A DNA stretch of 64,000 nucleotides from Pantoea sp. 18069 (GTDB lineage: Bacteria > Pseudomonadota > Gammaproteobacteria > Burkholderiales > Burkholderiaceae_C): the NCBI RefSeq assembly GCF_902706035.1, contig NZ_CACSJA010000010.1, positions 62,001 to 126,000 of the forward strand, in the 5' to 3' direction. The notes under the pieces were generated by a model. It did no database searches, was not told the origin of the DNA, and saw only the letters and a program-made list of their open reading frames with translations. A program made the translations under genes and the position numbers. Below, one piece after another: positions 37,785 through 45,150 of this stretch (its first letter is position 1; each line of letters opens with the position of its first letter).

Positions 37785-38546
37785 TCAGCTTTTGCGCTGG
37801 GCGGCACGGTAGGAAACGATGCGTTCGTGCAGGCCGGCGCGCGCGGCGGACTGCACCAGGCGCGCGAGGTCCTGTGCATCGCCCGCATCGCCGCGGGGTC
37901 TGCGCGCGGGGGCCAGGGCCGCATGGATGGCGTGTTGGGTGGCGGTATCCAGCCGCTGGACGCGTTCCTGCAAGGCGTTCAGGGCGCCGCCCAGACCTTC
38001 GGCAGACACCAGGCGGGTAGCCAGCTGCGCCTGCAGTGCGGCGTGGTGATCGACGGCCGTGCCGCCTTGCAGCCACTGCGCGGCCTGCGCAGCACCGACG
38101 AGGTCGCCCAGGCGGGAAGTGCCCAGCACCAGGCCAAAGCCCGTGCCGGGAAACGCGAACTGTGCTTCGCCCACGACCCAGCGCTCGCTGCAGGCGGCAA
38201 ACAGGTCGGCGCCGGCGCCCATGGTGCGGCCATGGGCCAGGGCGAGCGTGGTGAATGGCGCGGCATGCACCATCTGCAGCAGCAGCTCGACGCGGGTGAA
38301 GCGGGCCAGCAGGCTATCGTCGGTTTCACTGTCCAGGCCGGACAGGTCGAAGCCGGTGCAAAAGTGCCGCCCTTCGCCGGCCAGTACCAGCAGGCGCAGG
38401 CTATCGTCGGCGCAGGCCGTCTGCAAGGCTTCGGTCAGCGCGCCCACCAGTTCGGCGGACAGCGCGTTGCCTTTGTCGGGGCGGTTCAGCTTCAGATGCA
38501 GCGTGGCGCCACTGCGTGTGGCATGGAGCAAGGTGGGATCGCTCAT
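37785..38546 (-). CDS. Atypical enoyl-CoA hydratase-family protein
   Basis: The 253-residue crotonase-fold protein keeps the oxyanion-hole segments FCTGFDLSGL and GRTMGAGADLFAACS, but the usual catalytic pair is altered. The first glutamate is an aspartate (GAGADL) and the second is a glycine (FPGTGFG in place of PEILLG). The C-terminus is Arg/Ala-rich. It overlaps the thiol dioxygenase stop by four bases (ATGA), so the two are translationally coupled. The reaction is unlikely to be simple hydration. Confidence 0.7.
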   Translation of the reverse strand: MSDPTLLHATRSGATLHLKLNRPDKGNALSAELVGALTEALQTACADDSLRLLVLAGEGRHFCTGFDLSGLDSETDDSLLARFTRVELLLQMVHAAPFTTLALAHGRTMGAGADLFAACSERWVVGEAQFAFPGTGFGLVLGTSRLGDLVGAAQAAQWLQGGTAVDHHAALQAQLATRLVSAEGLGGALNALQERVQRLDTATQHAIHAALAPARRPRGDAGDAQDLARLVQSAARAGLHERIVSYRAAQRKS

Positions 38547-39133
38547 GCCGGCTCCCCGGCCCAGAGATTGGGTACGAGCTGGTTGGAGTAGCCTGAGACA
38601 AAGGGCTTGACTTCCCCGGTGTCGGGAATGAAAACATGGCGCGCGATGCGGCCGATGTTGCCGCCGTACAGGTGGATGCTGATGGAGCAGCGGTCGTCAT
38701 GGGCGTTGCGCACGACGTGGATGTCCCCGAAGGTGGGCGAGACCTGGTCGATGTCGCCGGGTAAAAGGCGCAGTTCGGGCCCGCAGGGCGCCAGCGTGCC
38801 GTCGGCGCTGCGCGCATAGGCCTGGCCGCATTCGCTGCCGCGCAGCATGCCGATGAGGCCCCAGACGGTATGGTCGTGGACCGGGGTTTTCTGGCCCGGA
38901 CCCCAGACGAAGCTGACCAGGGAAAAACGGTCCAGCGGGTCACCGTAGAGCAGATGCTGCTGGTAGTACCGGGGATGGGCCGCGGCCATGGCCTCGGGCA
39001 GCCAGTCGTCGGCGGACACGAGATCGCGCATCAGCGGCAGGGCGCCCGCCATCAGCAGCGCTTCATTGCCGGGATGGGCCTCGACCAGACGCGTCATGGC
39101 CGCCACAAAATGAAGCAAACGGTTGCGGGCCAT
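38543..39133 (-). CDS. mdo: 3-mercaptopropionate dioxygenase-type thiol dioxygenase
   Basis: The 196-residue cupin belongs to the cysteine dioxygenase family. Iron ligands are His86, His88 (TPVHDHTVWG) and His139 (FGDIHVV). The Ser-His-Tyr motif is Ser152/His154/Tyr156 (SIHLY). The cysteine that cross-links to tyrosine in mammalian CDO is absent. The substrate-contact position carries glutamine (YYQQHLLY, about residue 59), the Gln type seen in 3-mercaptopropionate dioxygenases, and not the arginine of true CDO. It would oxidise a mercapto-acid to the sulfinate with O2. Its start overlaps the CoA-transferase stop, and its stop overlaps the crotonase start. Confidence 0.75.
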   Translation of the reverse strand: MARNRLLHFVAAMTRLVEAHPGNEALLMAGALPLMRDLVSADDWLPEAMAAAHPRYYQQHLLYGDPLDRFSLVSFVWGPGQKTPVHDHTVWGLIGMLRGSECGQAYARSADGTLAPCGPELRLLPGDIDQVSPTFGDIHVVRNAHDDRCSISIHLYGGNIGRIARHVFIPDTGEVKPFVSGYSNQLVPNLWAGEPA

Positions 39134-40299
39134 CAGACGGACACCCCGGCAAATTGCGCACGCACTTCCTCGGTGTGCTGGCCCAGTTCGGGCGGCATGC
39201 TGCGGATGGGAAAGCCCTGGCCGTTGAGCCGCACGGGCGAGGCGAAGGTCTGCGTCCTGCGGCCATTGGGCAGCTCCAGTGGCTGCACCCATTGCATGTA
39301 CTCGGTTTGCGCGTCGGCCAGCGCCGCCGCATAGTCGTTGATGCGGGCGTGGGGTACGCCGGCCGCATTGAAGGCTTCGATCCAGTGCGCCACGGGCTGC
39401 AGCGTGAATACCTGCTCCAGGATGTCCTTGAGCGCTTCCTGGTGCTGGGCGCGATCGGTGGTGCTGCCAAAGCGCGGGTCCTGGGGCAGTTCGGGCAGAT
39501 CCACCACGCGGCAGACGTCCAGCCACAGTTTGTGGTTGCCCGCGGCAATCGCGAAATAGCCATCGGCTGCACGAAACGCCTGGTAGGGGGCGTTGCGCGG
39601 ATGGGCGGAGCCGAGCTTGACGGGGCTGCGCTGGTTGCCGAAGAACTCGCTGGTCTGCAGCGCCGCGATGCCCAGCGTGCAGCCGAACATGGGGATGTCG
39701 ATGTGCGCGCCCTTGCCGCCGGCGCGCACCTGGGCCAGCATGGCCGCAATGGAAAACGCCGCATACAGGCCGGACGCGAAGTCGGACAGCGGCACGCCGC
39801 ATTTGACGGGGGCGCCGCCGGGCTCGCCGGTGATGCTCATCACGCCCGCGGCCGCCTGGATGGTGAGGTCGAAGCCGCCTTCGCCCGAACGCGGGCCGCT
39901 CTGCCCGTAGGCTGAAATCGAGCAGAACAGCAGTTGCGGCCTGGCTTCGGCAAAGCTCGCATAGCCCAGACCCAGCCGGTCCATCACGCCAGGGCGGTTG
40001 TTTTCGACGACCACGTCGGCTTCGAGGATCAACTGGCGCGCCAGGGCCAGATCGTCGGGGTTTTTCAGATTGAGCACCACGGAGCGCTTGTTGCGGTTGA
40101 GCGCGGCGAAGTTCTCGCTATAGCCCGCGTTGAGCGGCGGCCACTGGCGCAGGCCGTCGCCTGCGGGCGGCTCGATCTTGACCACATCGGCGCCCATGTC
40201 CGACAGGAGCATGGTCGAGAAGGGTCCGGAGGCGGTCGAACAGAACTCGACGACGCGCACTCCGGACAGGGGCAGGACAGCATTTCCGTTGTTTTTCAT
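39133..40299 (-). CDS. CaiB/BaiF (family III) CoA-transferase
   Basis: The 388-residue full-length family III CoA-transferase has the catalytic aspartate at Asp144 (GGFDLTIQAAAG) and the conserved start SGVRVVEFCSTASGPF plus ADVVVENNRPGVMDRLG. It would move CoA between acids. In Variovorax paradoxus TBEA6 a family III enzyme (Act) makes 3-sulfinopropionyl-CoA downstream of Mdo, and here the transferase is directly coupled to an Mdo-like gene (one-base overlap). The ATG at 40299 is preferred over an in-frame TTG 18 bases upstream. It is the first gene of the operon. Confidence 0.82.
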   Translation of the reverse strand: MKNNGNAVLPLSGVRVVEFCSTASGPFSTMLLSDMGADVVKIEPPAGDGLRQWPPLNAGYSENFAALNRNKRSVVLNLKNPDDLALARQLILEADVVVENNRPGVMDRLGLGYASFAEARPQLLFCSISAYGQSGPRSGEGGFDLTIQAAAGVMSITGEPGGAPVKCGVPLSDFASGLYAAFSIAAMLAQVRAGGKGAHIDIPMFGCTLGIAALQTSEFFGNQRSPVKLGSAHPRNAPYQAFRAADGYFAIAAGNHKLWLDVCRVVDLPELPQDPRFGSTTDRAQHQEALKDILEQVFTLQPVAHWIEAFNAAGVPHARINDYAAALADAQTEYMQWVQPLELPNGRRTQTFASPVRLNGQGFPIRSMPPELGQHTEEVRAQFAGVSV

Positions 40300-40365
40300 G
40301 AGATATGAGGCGGCCAAAAGAAGTCAAGAATGGTCTGCAAGGCTTTCGCATTGCTCGTGAAGGCC

Positions 40366-40412
40366 ATCTTATGTAGTTCTTTAATTGGCAACAACAGTTC
40401 TGTAATGTGGAA
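40366..40412 (-). promoter_or_regulatory. Candidate promoter and operator of the mdo operon
   Basis: Reading on the minus strand, TTGTTG (complement of 40389-40394) and TAAGAT (complement of 40366-40371) are 17 bases apart. The 15-bp motif TTCTGTAATGTGGAA (40398-40412) lies directly upstream of the -35. The same motif recurs at 40531, 41426 and 41447. The operator role is inferred from the divergent IclR gene. Confidence 0.5.
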
Positions 40413-40530
40413 CTGTTGATGGAGGCAATCGCCGATTCCTCGAGGGGCGGCGGTGTCGTTGGGACCGGGGCGCATGGCCATCGCATGGCGGCCCGGGCAG
40501 GCAGCCGCCAAGGAACGATCAGTCGGAGTA

Positions 40531-40560
40531 TTCCAAAATGTAGAACCGACGTTTTATAAT
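40531..40560 (+). promoter_or_regulatory. iclR promoter with overlapping 15-bp motif
   Basis: A perfect TATAAT (40555-40560) lies 77 bases before the iclR start. The expected -35 region is occupied by TTCCAAAATGTAGAA (40531-40545), a copy of the motif found in the divergent promoter. This arrangement suggests autorepression. Confidence 0.55.
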
Positions 40561-40636
40561 TTGAAAATGCTATGAACATTCATCGGGAATAGTCCTGAGA
40601 GGGTGGCTTTGTGGCGATTCAATTGGGGTGACTTTC

Positions 40637-41401
40637 ATGAACAACACCCTCGTCAAGGGACTGTCCATCATCGAGCTGCTGGCGCATAGCGATCGCGCGC
40701 TGGGGCTGACGGAAATTGCTGCGCAGCTGAGTCTGGCCAAGAGCAATGTGCACCGCCTGCTGCAGGCGTTGACGCAAACGCGCTACATCGTGCGCGATGA
40801 AACCAGCGGGCGCTACACCGCGGCCATCAAGCTCTGGGAGCTGGGGTCGGCCGTTCTATCCAAGCTGGATCTGCGCGTGCACGCCGAGCAGGTGATGGAA
40901 CGGCTGCTGACGCAGACCCGGGAGACGGTCCATCTTTCGGTGCTCGACGGCGACGAGGTGGTCTACGTGCACAAGCTCGACAGTCCCAACCCGGTGCGCG
41001 CCTATACGCAGATCGGCGGCCGGGCGAGCGCGTCCTGCGTGGCCACGGGCAAGGCCATGCTGGCGTTCCGTTCCGCCGAGGCATTGCAAGCCATGGCGCG
41101 GACCCTGGTGGCGCATACGCCCCAGTCCATTGTCGATACGGACAAGTTCCTGCAGGAGATGGCGCGCGTGCGCACCCAGGGCTATGCCGTGAACAGGGGC
41201 GAGTGGAACGAGAACGTCTGCGGCATCGCTTCTGCGGTGACCGATGTCAGCGGCCATGTGGTCGCCGCCCTGGGCTTGTCCGGGCCGAAGGAGCGCTTCA
41301 AGGCCGCGCAGATCAAGGAATTTGCGCCGTTGGTCGTGGAAGCCGCGGCGCAGATATCGGAGCGATTGGGCGCACGGTATGCGGTTCCCCTGTGGCGCTA
41401 G
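40637..41401 (+). CDS. IclR-family transcriptional regulator
   Basis: The 254-residue IclR-family protein has a winged HTH at about 8-65 (LTEIAAQLSLAKSNVHRLLQ) and an effector domain from about 80 (RETVHLSVLDGDEVVYVHKL, CVATGKAMLAF, GEWNENVCGIASAV). It is divergent from the CoA-transferase-mdo operon and precedes the molybdoenzyme gene on its own strand. Four 15-bp motifs flank it, so it probably controls both. The ATG at 40637 has GGGGTG six bases upstream; an in-frame GTG at 40628 is within that site. Confidence 0.85.
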   Translation: MNNTLVKGLSIIELLAHSDRALGLTEIAAQLSLAKSNVHRLLQALTQTRYIVRDETSGRYTAAIKLWELGSAVLSKLDLRVHAEQVMERLLTQTRETVHLSVLDGDEVVYVHKLDSPNPVRAYTQIGGRASASCVATGKAMLAFRSAEALQAMARTLVAHTPQSIVDTDKFLQEMARVRTQGYAVNRGEWNENVCGIASAVTDVSGHVVAALGLSGPKERFKAAQIKEFAPLVVEAAAQISERLGARYAVPLWR

Positions 41402-41425
41402 GCGCAGCGACGGTGTGCTCTATAG

Positions 41426-41461
41426 TTCTATGATATAGAACATTTATTTCGAAATGTGGAA
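41426..41461 (+). promoter_or_regulatory. Two 15-bp motif copies upstream of the molybdoenzyme
   Basis: TTCTATGATATAGAA (41426-41440, a near-perfect palindrome) and TTTCGAAATGTGGAA (41447-41461) are 21 bp apart, two helical turns. A TATGAT lies within the first copy. The spacing and match to the copies at 40398 and 40531 suggest cooperative IclR binding. Confidence 0.55.
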
Positions 41462-41508
41462 TCGTTATAGGATGCGGCGCGGCACATGCAGTGTCCGGAG
41501 CACAGACG

Positions 41509-43845
41509 ATGACACAACGACGCGAGCTGACTTCTGCCCACTGGGGCGTGTATGAGGTGGACCGGCGCGAGGGCCAGGTCCGGGGGCTTAAGGCGCTGCC
41601 TGAAGACCCCGATCCTTCTCCCATAGGCTTGGCGATGTGGGATGCCTACCGTTCGCCGCTGCGGGTGCGCCGGCCCGCGGTTCGCCTCAGCTGGCTGTAT
41701 GACGGCCCGGGGGCGCGGCCCGAGTTGCGCGGACGCGAGCCTTTTGTCGAACTCGAGTGGGAGCATGCGCTGGACCTGGTGGCCGGCGAAATCCAGCGGG
41801 TGCGCGACAGCCATGGCAACCAGGCGATCTTCGGCGGCTCCTACGGCTGGTCCAGCGCCGGGCGCTTTCACCATGCCCAGAGCCAGGTCCATCGCATGCT
41901 CAACGCGGTGGGGGGCTACGTGCGCAGCGTGGACAGCTACAGCCTGGGTGCGGCCCGCGTGCTGATGCCGCATGTCATCGCACCCATGGATGAATTGATG
42001 GCCATGCACCATGGCTGGGACGTGATGCAGGCGAACACCCGGCTGCTGGTGGCGTTTGGCGGCATACCCGCGAAGAACGCGCAGGTCAGCGCTGGCGGGG
42101 CCGCGGAACACCGCGTGCGGCCTGGCCTTGCGGGCCTGGCCCGCGCCGGCTGCCGCATGGTCAACATCAGCCCGGTCAGCGACAATTTCGATGCGCCTGC
42201 AGGCAGTGTTGAATGGATTCCCATCCGTCCCAATACCGACGCGGCGGCGTTGCTGGCCATGGCCTTCGAAGTGGTGCATGCGCAGCGCCATGCGGCATCG
42301 TTCCTGCAAAGCCACTGCGTGGGCTTTGATGCATGGTGGGCGTATCTGAGCGGCCAAAGCGATGGCGTGGCCAAGAACGCCGAATGGGCCGAAGGCATTA
42401 CCAGCATTCCCGCGCCGGTGCTGCGCCAGCTGGCGCTGGACATGGCTGGCACCCGCTCGTTCGTCAATATTGCCTGGTCCCTGCAGCGGGCCGACCATGG
42501 CGAACAACCCTACTGGGCGGCGCTGTCGCTGGCCGCGGTGCTGGGCCAGATCGGCCTGCCCGGGGGAGGCCTGGGCGTGGCCTATGGGCCGGCCAATCTC
42601 ATGGGCAGCCCGCATCCGAAGTTCCCCGGGCCTACGCTTTCGCAAGGCCGCAATGCGGTGTCGGTGTTCATTCCCGTGGCGCGTATCGCGGACATGCTGC
42701 TGCACCCCGGAGCCCGCTTCGATTACAACGGCGCAAGCCATGTCTATCCCGACATCGACCTGATCTACTGGGCTGGCGGCAACCCTTTTCACCACCACCA
42801 GGACTTGAACCGGCTGGCGCGCGCGTGGCGCAAGCCGTCGACCATCGTCGTGCACGAGCAGGTCTGGAATGCGCATGCCAAGATGGCCGACATCGTGCTG
42901 CCGGCCACGTCCACGCTGGAGCGCGACGACATCGGCTTTGCCACGCGCGAGCCGCTGATGGTGGCCATGAAGGCCGTGATGCCGCCGCCGGGCCAGGCGC
43001 GGGACGACTATGCGATCTTTGCGGCGCTGGCCCGGCGCCTGGGCGCCGGGCAGGCATTCACCGAAGGCCGCAGCGCGGCGCAATGGCTGCGTCATATGTA
43101 CGAGGAGTCGGCCGAGCGCGCCCGGCCCCTGGGTGTGGAGTTGCCGTCGTTCGATGCCTTCTGGAGCGCCGGCGAGTTCCGGCTGCCTGCGGCGCAGCGG
43201 CCTGTCGTCATGCTCGAAGCCTTCCGCGCAGACCCCGTCGCCCATGCGCTCAGGACGCCCAGCGGTCGCATAGAGATCGCCTGCGCGCAGATCGCGGGCT
43301 TTGCCTATGACGACTGTCCCGGCCATGCGGTGTGGCAGGCGCCGCGCGAGTGGCTGGGCGCGGCCGCCGCAGCCCTTCATCCGCTGCACCTGATTTCCGA
43401 CCAGCCCCACACCAAGCTGCACAGCCAGCTGGATTTTTCCGTCTACAGCCTGGCCAACAAGGTGCAGGGGCGCGAGCCCATCGTGCTGCATCCGGACGAC
43501 GCCAAGACACGCGGCATTTCTGCGGGAGACGTGGTGCGGGTCTTCAATGCCCGCGGGGCCTGTCTGGCGGGAGCAGTGGTGAACGAGACGGTGATGCCCG
43601 GTGTGGTCCGCATGGCTACCGGGGCCTGGTGGGATCCGGTGGCGGTGGGTGAAGCGCTTGCTCTGGACAAGCACGGCAATCCCAATGTGCTGACCTGCGA
43701 CCAAGGCGCTTCGCGCCTGTCCCAGGGCTGCGCCGCGCAGACCTGCCTGGTGCAGCTCGAGCGTTTTACCGGTGAGCTGCCGCCGGTGACGGCGTTCGAC
43801 CGGCCGGCGCTGGAGCCGCTGGACAGGAGCAGAATGCCGCTCTGA
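41509..43845 (+). CDS. Molybdopterin oxidoreductase, BisC/TorA-like (S- or N-oxide reductase)
   Basis: The 778-residue protein of the DMSO reductase family has no N-terminal cysteine cluster (so no [4Fe-4S]) and no Tat signal (MTQRRELTSAHWGVYEVD), which points to a cytoplasmic biotin/methionine sulfoxide reductase-type enzyme. The segment GGSYGWSSAGRFHHAQSQ (about residues 108-125) matches the region that carries the molybdenum-binding serine. Later cofactor segments include WAGGNPFHHHQDLNRL and DQGASRLSQGCAAQT. It would reduce a sulfoxide or N-oxide. CGGAG precedes the ATG at 41509. It lies within the presumed IclR regulon of the mdo operon. Confidence 0.8.
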   Translation: MTQRRELTSAHWGVYEVDRREGQVRGLKALPEDPDPSPIGLAMWDAYRSPLRVRRPAVRLSWLYDGPGARPELRGREPFVELEWEHALDLVAGEIQRVRDSHGNQAIFGGSYGWSSAGRFHHAQSQVHRMLNAVGGYVRSVDSYSLGAARVLMPHVIAPMDELMAMHHGWDVMQANTRLLVAFGGIPAKNAQVSAGGAAEHRVRPGLAGLARAGCRMVNISPVSDNFDAPAGSVEWIPIRPNTDAAALLAMAFEVVHAQRHAASFLQSHCVGFDAWWAYLSGQSDGVAKNAEWAEGITSIPAPVLRQLALDMAGTRSFVNIAWSLQRADHGEQPYWAALSLAAVLGQIGLPGGGLGVAYGPANLMGSPHPKFPGPTLSQGRNAVSVFIPVARIADMLLHPGARFDYNGASHVYPDIDLIYWAGGNPFHHHQDLNRLARAWRKPSTIVVHEQVWNAHAKMADIVLPATSTLERDDIGFATREPLMVAMKAVMPPPGQARDDYAIFAALARRLGAGQAFTEGRSAAQWLRHMYEESAERARPLGVELPSFDAFWSAGEFRLPAAQRPVVMLEAFRADPVAHALRTPSGRIEIACAQIAGFAYDDCPGHAVWQAPREWLGAAAAALHPLHLISDQPHTKLHSQLDFSVYSLANKVQGREPIVLHPDDAKTRGISAGDVVRVFNARGACLAGAVVNETVMPGVVRMATGAWWDPVAVGEALALDKHGNPNVLTCDQGASRLSQGCAAQTCLVQLERFTGELPPVTAFDRPALEPLDRSRMPL

Positions 43846-43965
43846 CCAGGCTGTCCGCCCGCTGCAGGGCGCGGCCTTGCGCGCCTGCGCAGGGGCCAAT
43901 CCATGGCCAAAGCGCTCGCAGATGCAAAAATATGCGGTTTTTTCCCGGCCGCCCTGCGCGGCGCT

Positions 43966-43973
43966 GGTAGAAT
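43966..43973 (+). promoter_or_regulatory. Extended -10 of tRNA-Val copy 3
   Basis: TGGTAGAAT reads as an extended -10 (TAGAAT 43968-43973) about 40 bases before the tRNA. No good -35 is visible. Confidence 0.4.
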
Positions 43974-44013
43974 TTTGGAATCGACTGGCAAGCCGCCAGC
44001 AACGACAGATTTC

Positions 44014-44088
44014 GGGTGATTAGCTCAGCGGTAGAGCACTGCCTTCACACGGCAGGGGTCGCAGGTTCAAACCCTGCATCACCCACCA
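44014..44088 (+). tRNA. tRNA-Val(CAC), copy 3
   Basis: The 75-nt tRNA has acceptor GGGTGAT/ATCACCC, the same CAC anticodon arm as the other two, and an encoded CCA. The T arm differs (GCAGG-TTCAAAC-CCTGC) from copies 1 and 2, so copies 1 and 2 are the closer pair. Confidence 0.95.
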
Positions 44089-44092
44089 ATTG

Positions 44093-44127
44093 AAACCCTG
44101 TAAGTCATTGACTTACAGGGTTTTTTT
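44093..44127 (+). terminator. Terminator of tRNA-Val copy 3
   Basis: The stem AAACCCTGTAAGT/ACTTACAGGGTTT with a 5-base loop is followed by seven Ts, starting five bases after CCA. Confidence 0.9.
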
Positions 44128-44199
44128 ATGATGCCAAGGTGCGGCACGCGGGGCCCTTGAGTGGCCCCGCAGGCAGGTTCGCAGTGCCGCCTGGCGCGC

Positions 44200-44633
44200 T
44201 CAGGCCTTCTCAAGCGCGCCGTTGACGACCCCGGAAAGCCCCTGCGGATTCGCTTCTTGCACTGCCGCCGACAGCAGTTCGTCGGGCGCAGGAAACGATT
44301 GGTCTCGGTCGCACCCACGGAAGTGAATAGGGTGTTCAACGTCGAGGGGAAGGGCCCGCCGTGCACCATGGCATGGCACACTTCCACGCCGGTTGGGAAG
44401 CCGTTGGCCAGGATGTGACCCGCCTTGCGTTCGAGTACCGGGATCAGGCGCCGTGCGTCGGCGTAGTCCGTCGGGTTGATCTGCGCCATCAGCGCCTCGC
44501 CCAGCTTGCGCCCGGCGCCGATCAGCAAGGAAAACACACTTTCGGCAAGGCCGAGGTCCTGGACCGCCTGCTGGATCGCACGACCAACGAGTTCGGAAGT
44601 GCCCAGGTGCGCGCTGTGGGCCTTGGCGATCAC
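44200..44633 (-). pseudogene. Aldehyde dehydrogenase remnant (2,5-dioxovalerate dehydrogenase-like)
   Basis: The fragment reads [20 protein letters not shown] at 44630 and down, jumps directly to the family C-terminal part ([38 protein letters not shown]), and then needs a frameshift near 44281 to reach the natural end ([17 protein letters not shown] to the TGA at 44200-44202). Ketoglutarate-semialdehyde/2,5-dioxovalerate dehydrogenases are about 520 residues; only about 145 remain. The catalytic cysteine and the NAD-binding core are missing. The decay product sits beside a tRNA, so it may be a scar of an older insertion. Confidence 0.7.
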
Positions 44634-44640
44634 AGGTACA

Positions 44641-45150
44641 CCCGCGTGCCGACGTGGTATCGCACCCCGTCACCGACAACGCCAGCGGGAAATTGTGCCG
44701 GCGGCAGAACGATATCGCGCTGCACATGTACCGGGCAGCGCCGTAATGTCCACCTCGTTTTTCTTGCGCTCTTTTTCAAGGCCCACCACATCCATTGCCG
44801 TCACTCTAAAAAATATACGTTTTGACAAAAATTTGTAATTTTTTCTGGTGGATGTTTGAAAAAAATGACGAAAACAAATACCCAAAAAACTAAAATAGGG
44901 CGATAGCGGGCAAGGGAGCAGTGCTGGCGCGCAAGAGGAGCATGTCCCGTTGCCCGGCGGCCCGGGCCGCGCATCCATCCTGGCTCCATGTTTTTTCCGG
45001 TGGCGCAGCGCCTCAGTGCTGCTGGCTGGTGCAAAGGGGCTTTCACGACACAATGGAAAATCACGCCCCGGTACGATTCCATGGAAAAGCGCTTTCATAA
45101 GAAGCTGTCTCTTTCCCGGCATGTTTTCATGTGGTTTTATCGAGAATATT
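44641..45150. other. AT-richer leader of the double-TetR gene
   Basis: About 500 bases have no convincing gene. The section 44800-44900 is strikingly AT-rich for this genome (runs of A and T, a TTGACA at 44822 without a clear -10 partner). It probably holds the promoter of the regulator at 45151 and may be horizontally acquired with it. Confidence 0.4.

Noticed and set aside
34689..38591. A 1300-codon plus-strand open frame
   Set aside because: It is exactly antisense to five well-motifed minus-strand genes (Bug receptor, two crotonases, CoA synthetase, dioxygenase edge); its translation is low-complexity His/Gln/Arg/Gly-rich, the usual artefact of GC-rich codon bias.
38543..39133. Calling the cupin gene a true cysteine dioxygenase
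   Set aside because: It lacks the cross-linking cysteine and has Gln where cysteine-specific enzymes have Arg; the CoA-transferase context also favours a mercapto-acid.
44200..44727. An intact 175-184 residue minus-strand protein
   Set aside because: Both overlapping frames carry only pieces of one aldehyde dehydrogenase, with a deletion and a frameshift; the frame-specific tails are not conserved-looking.
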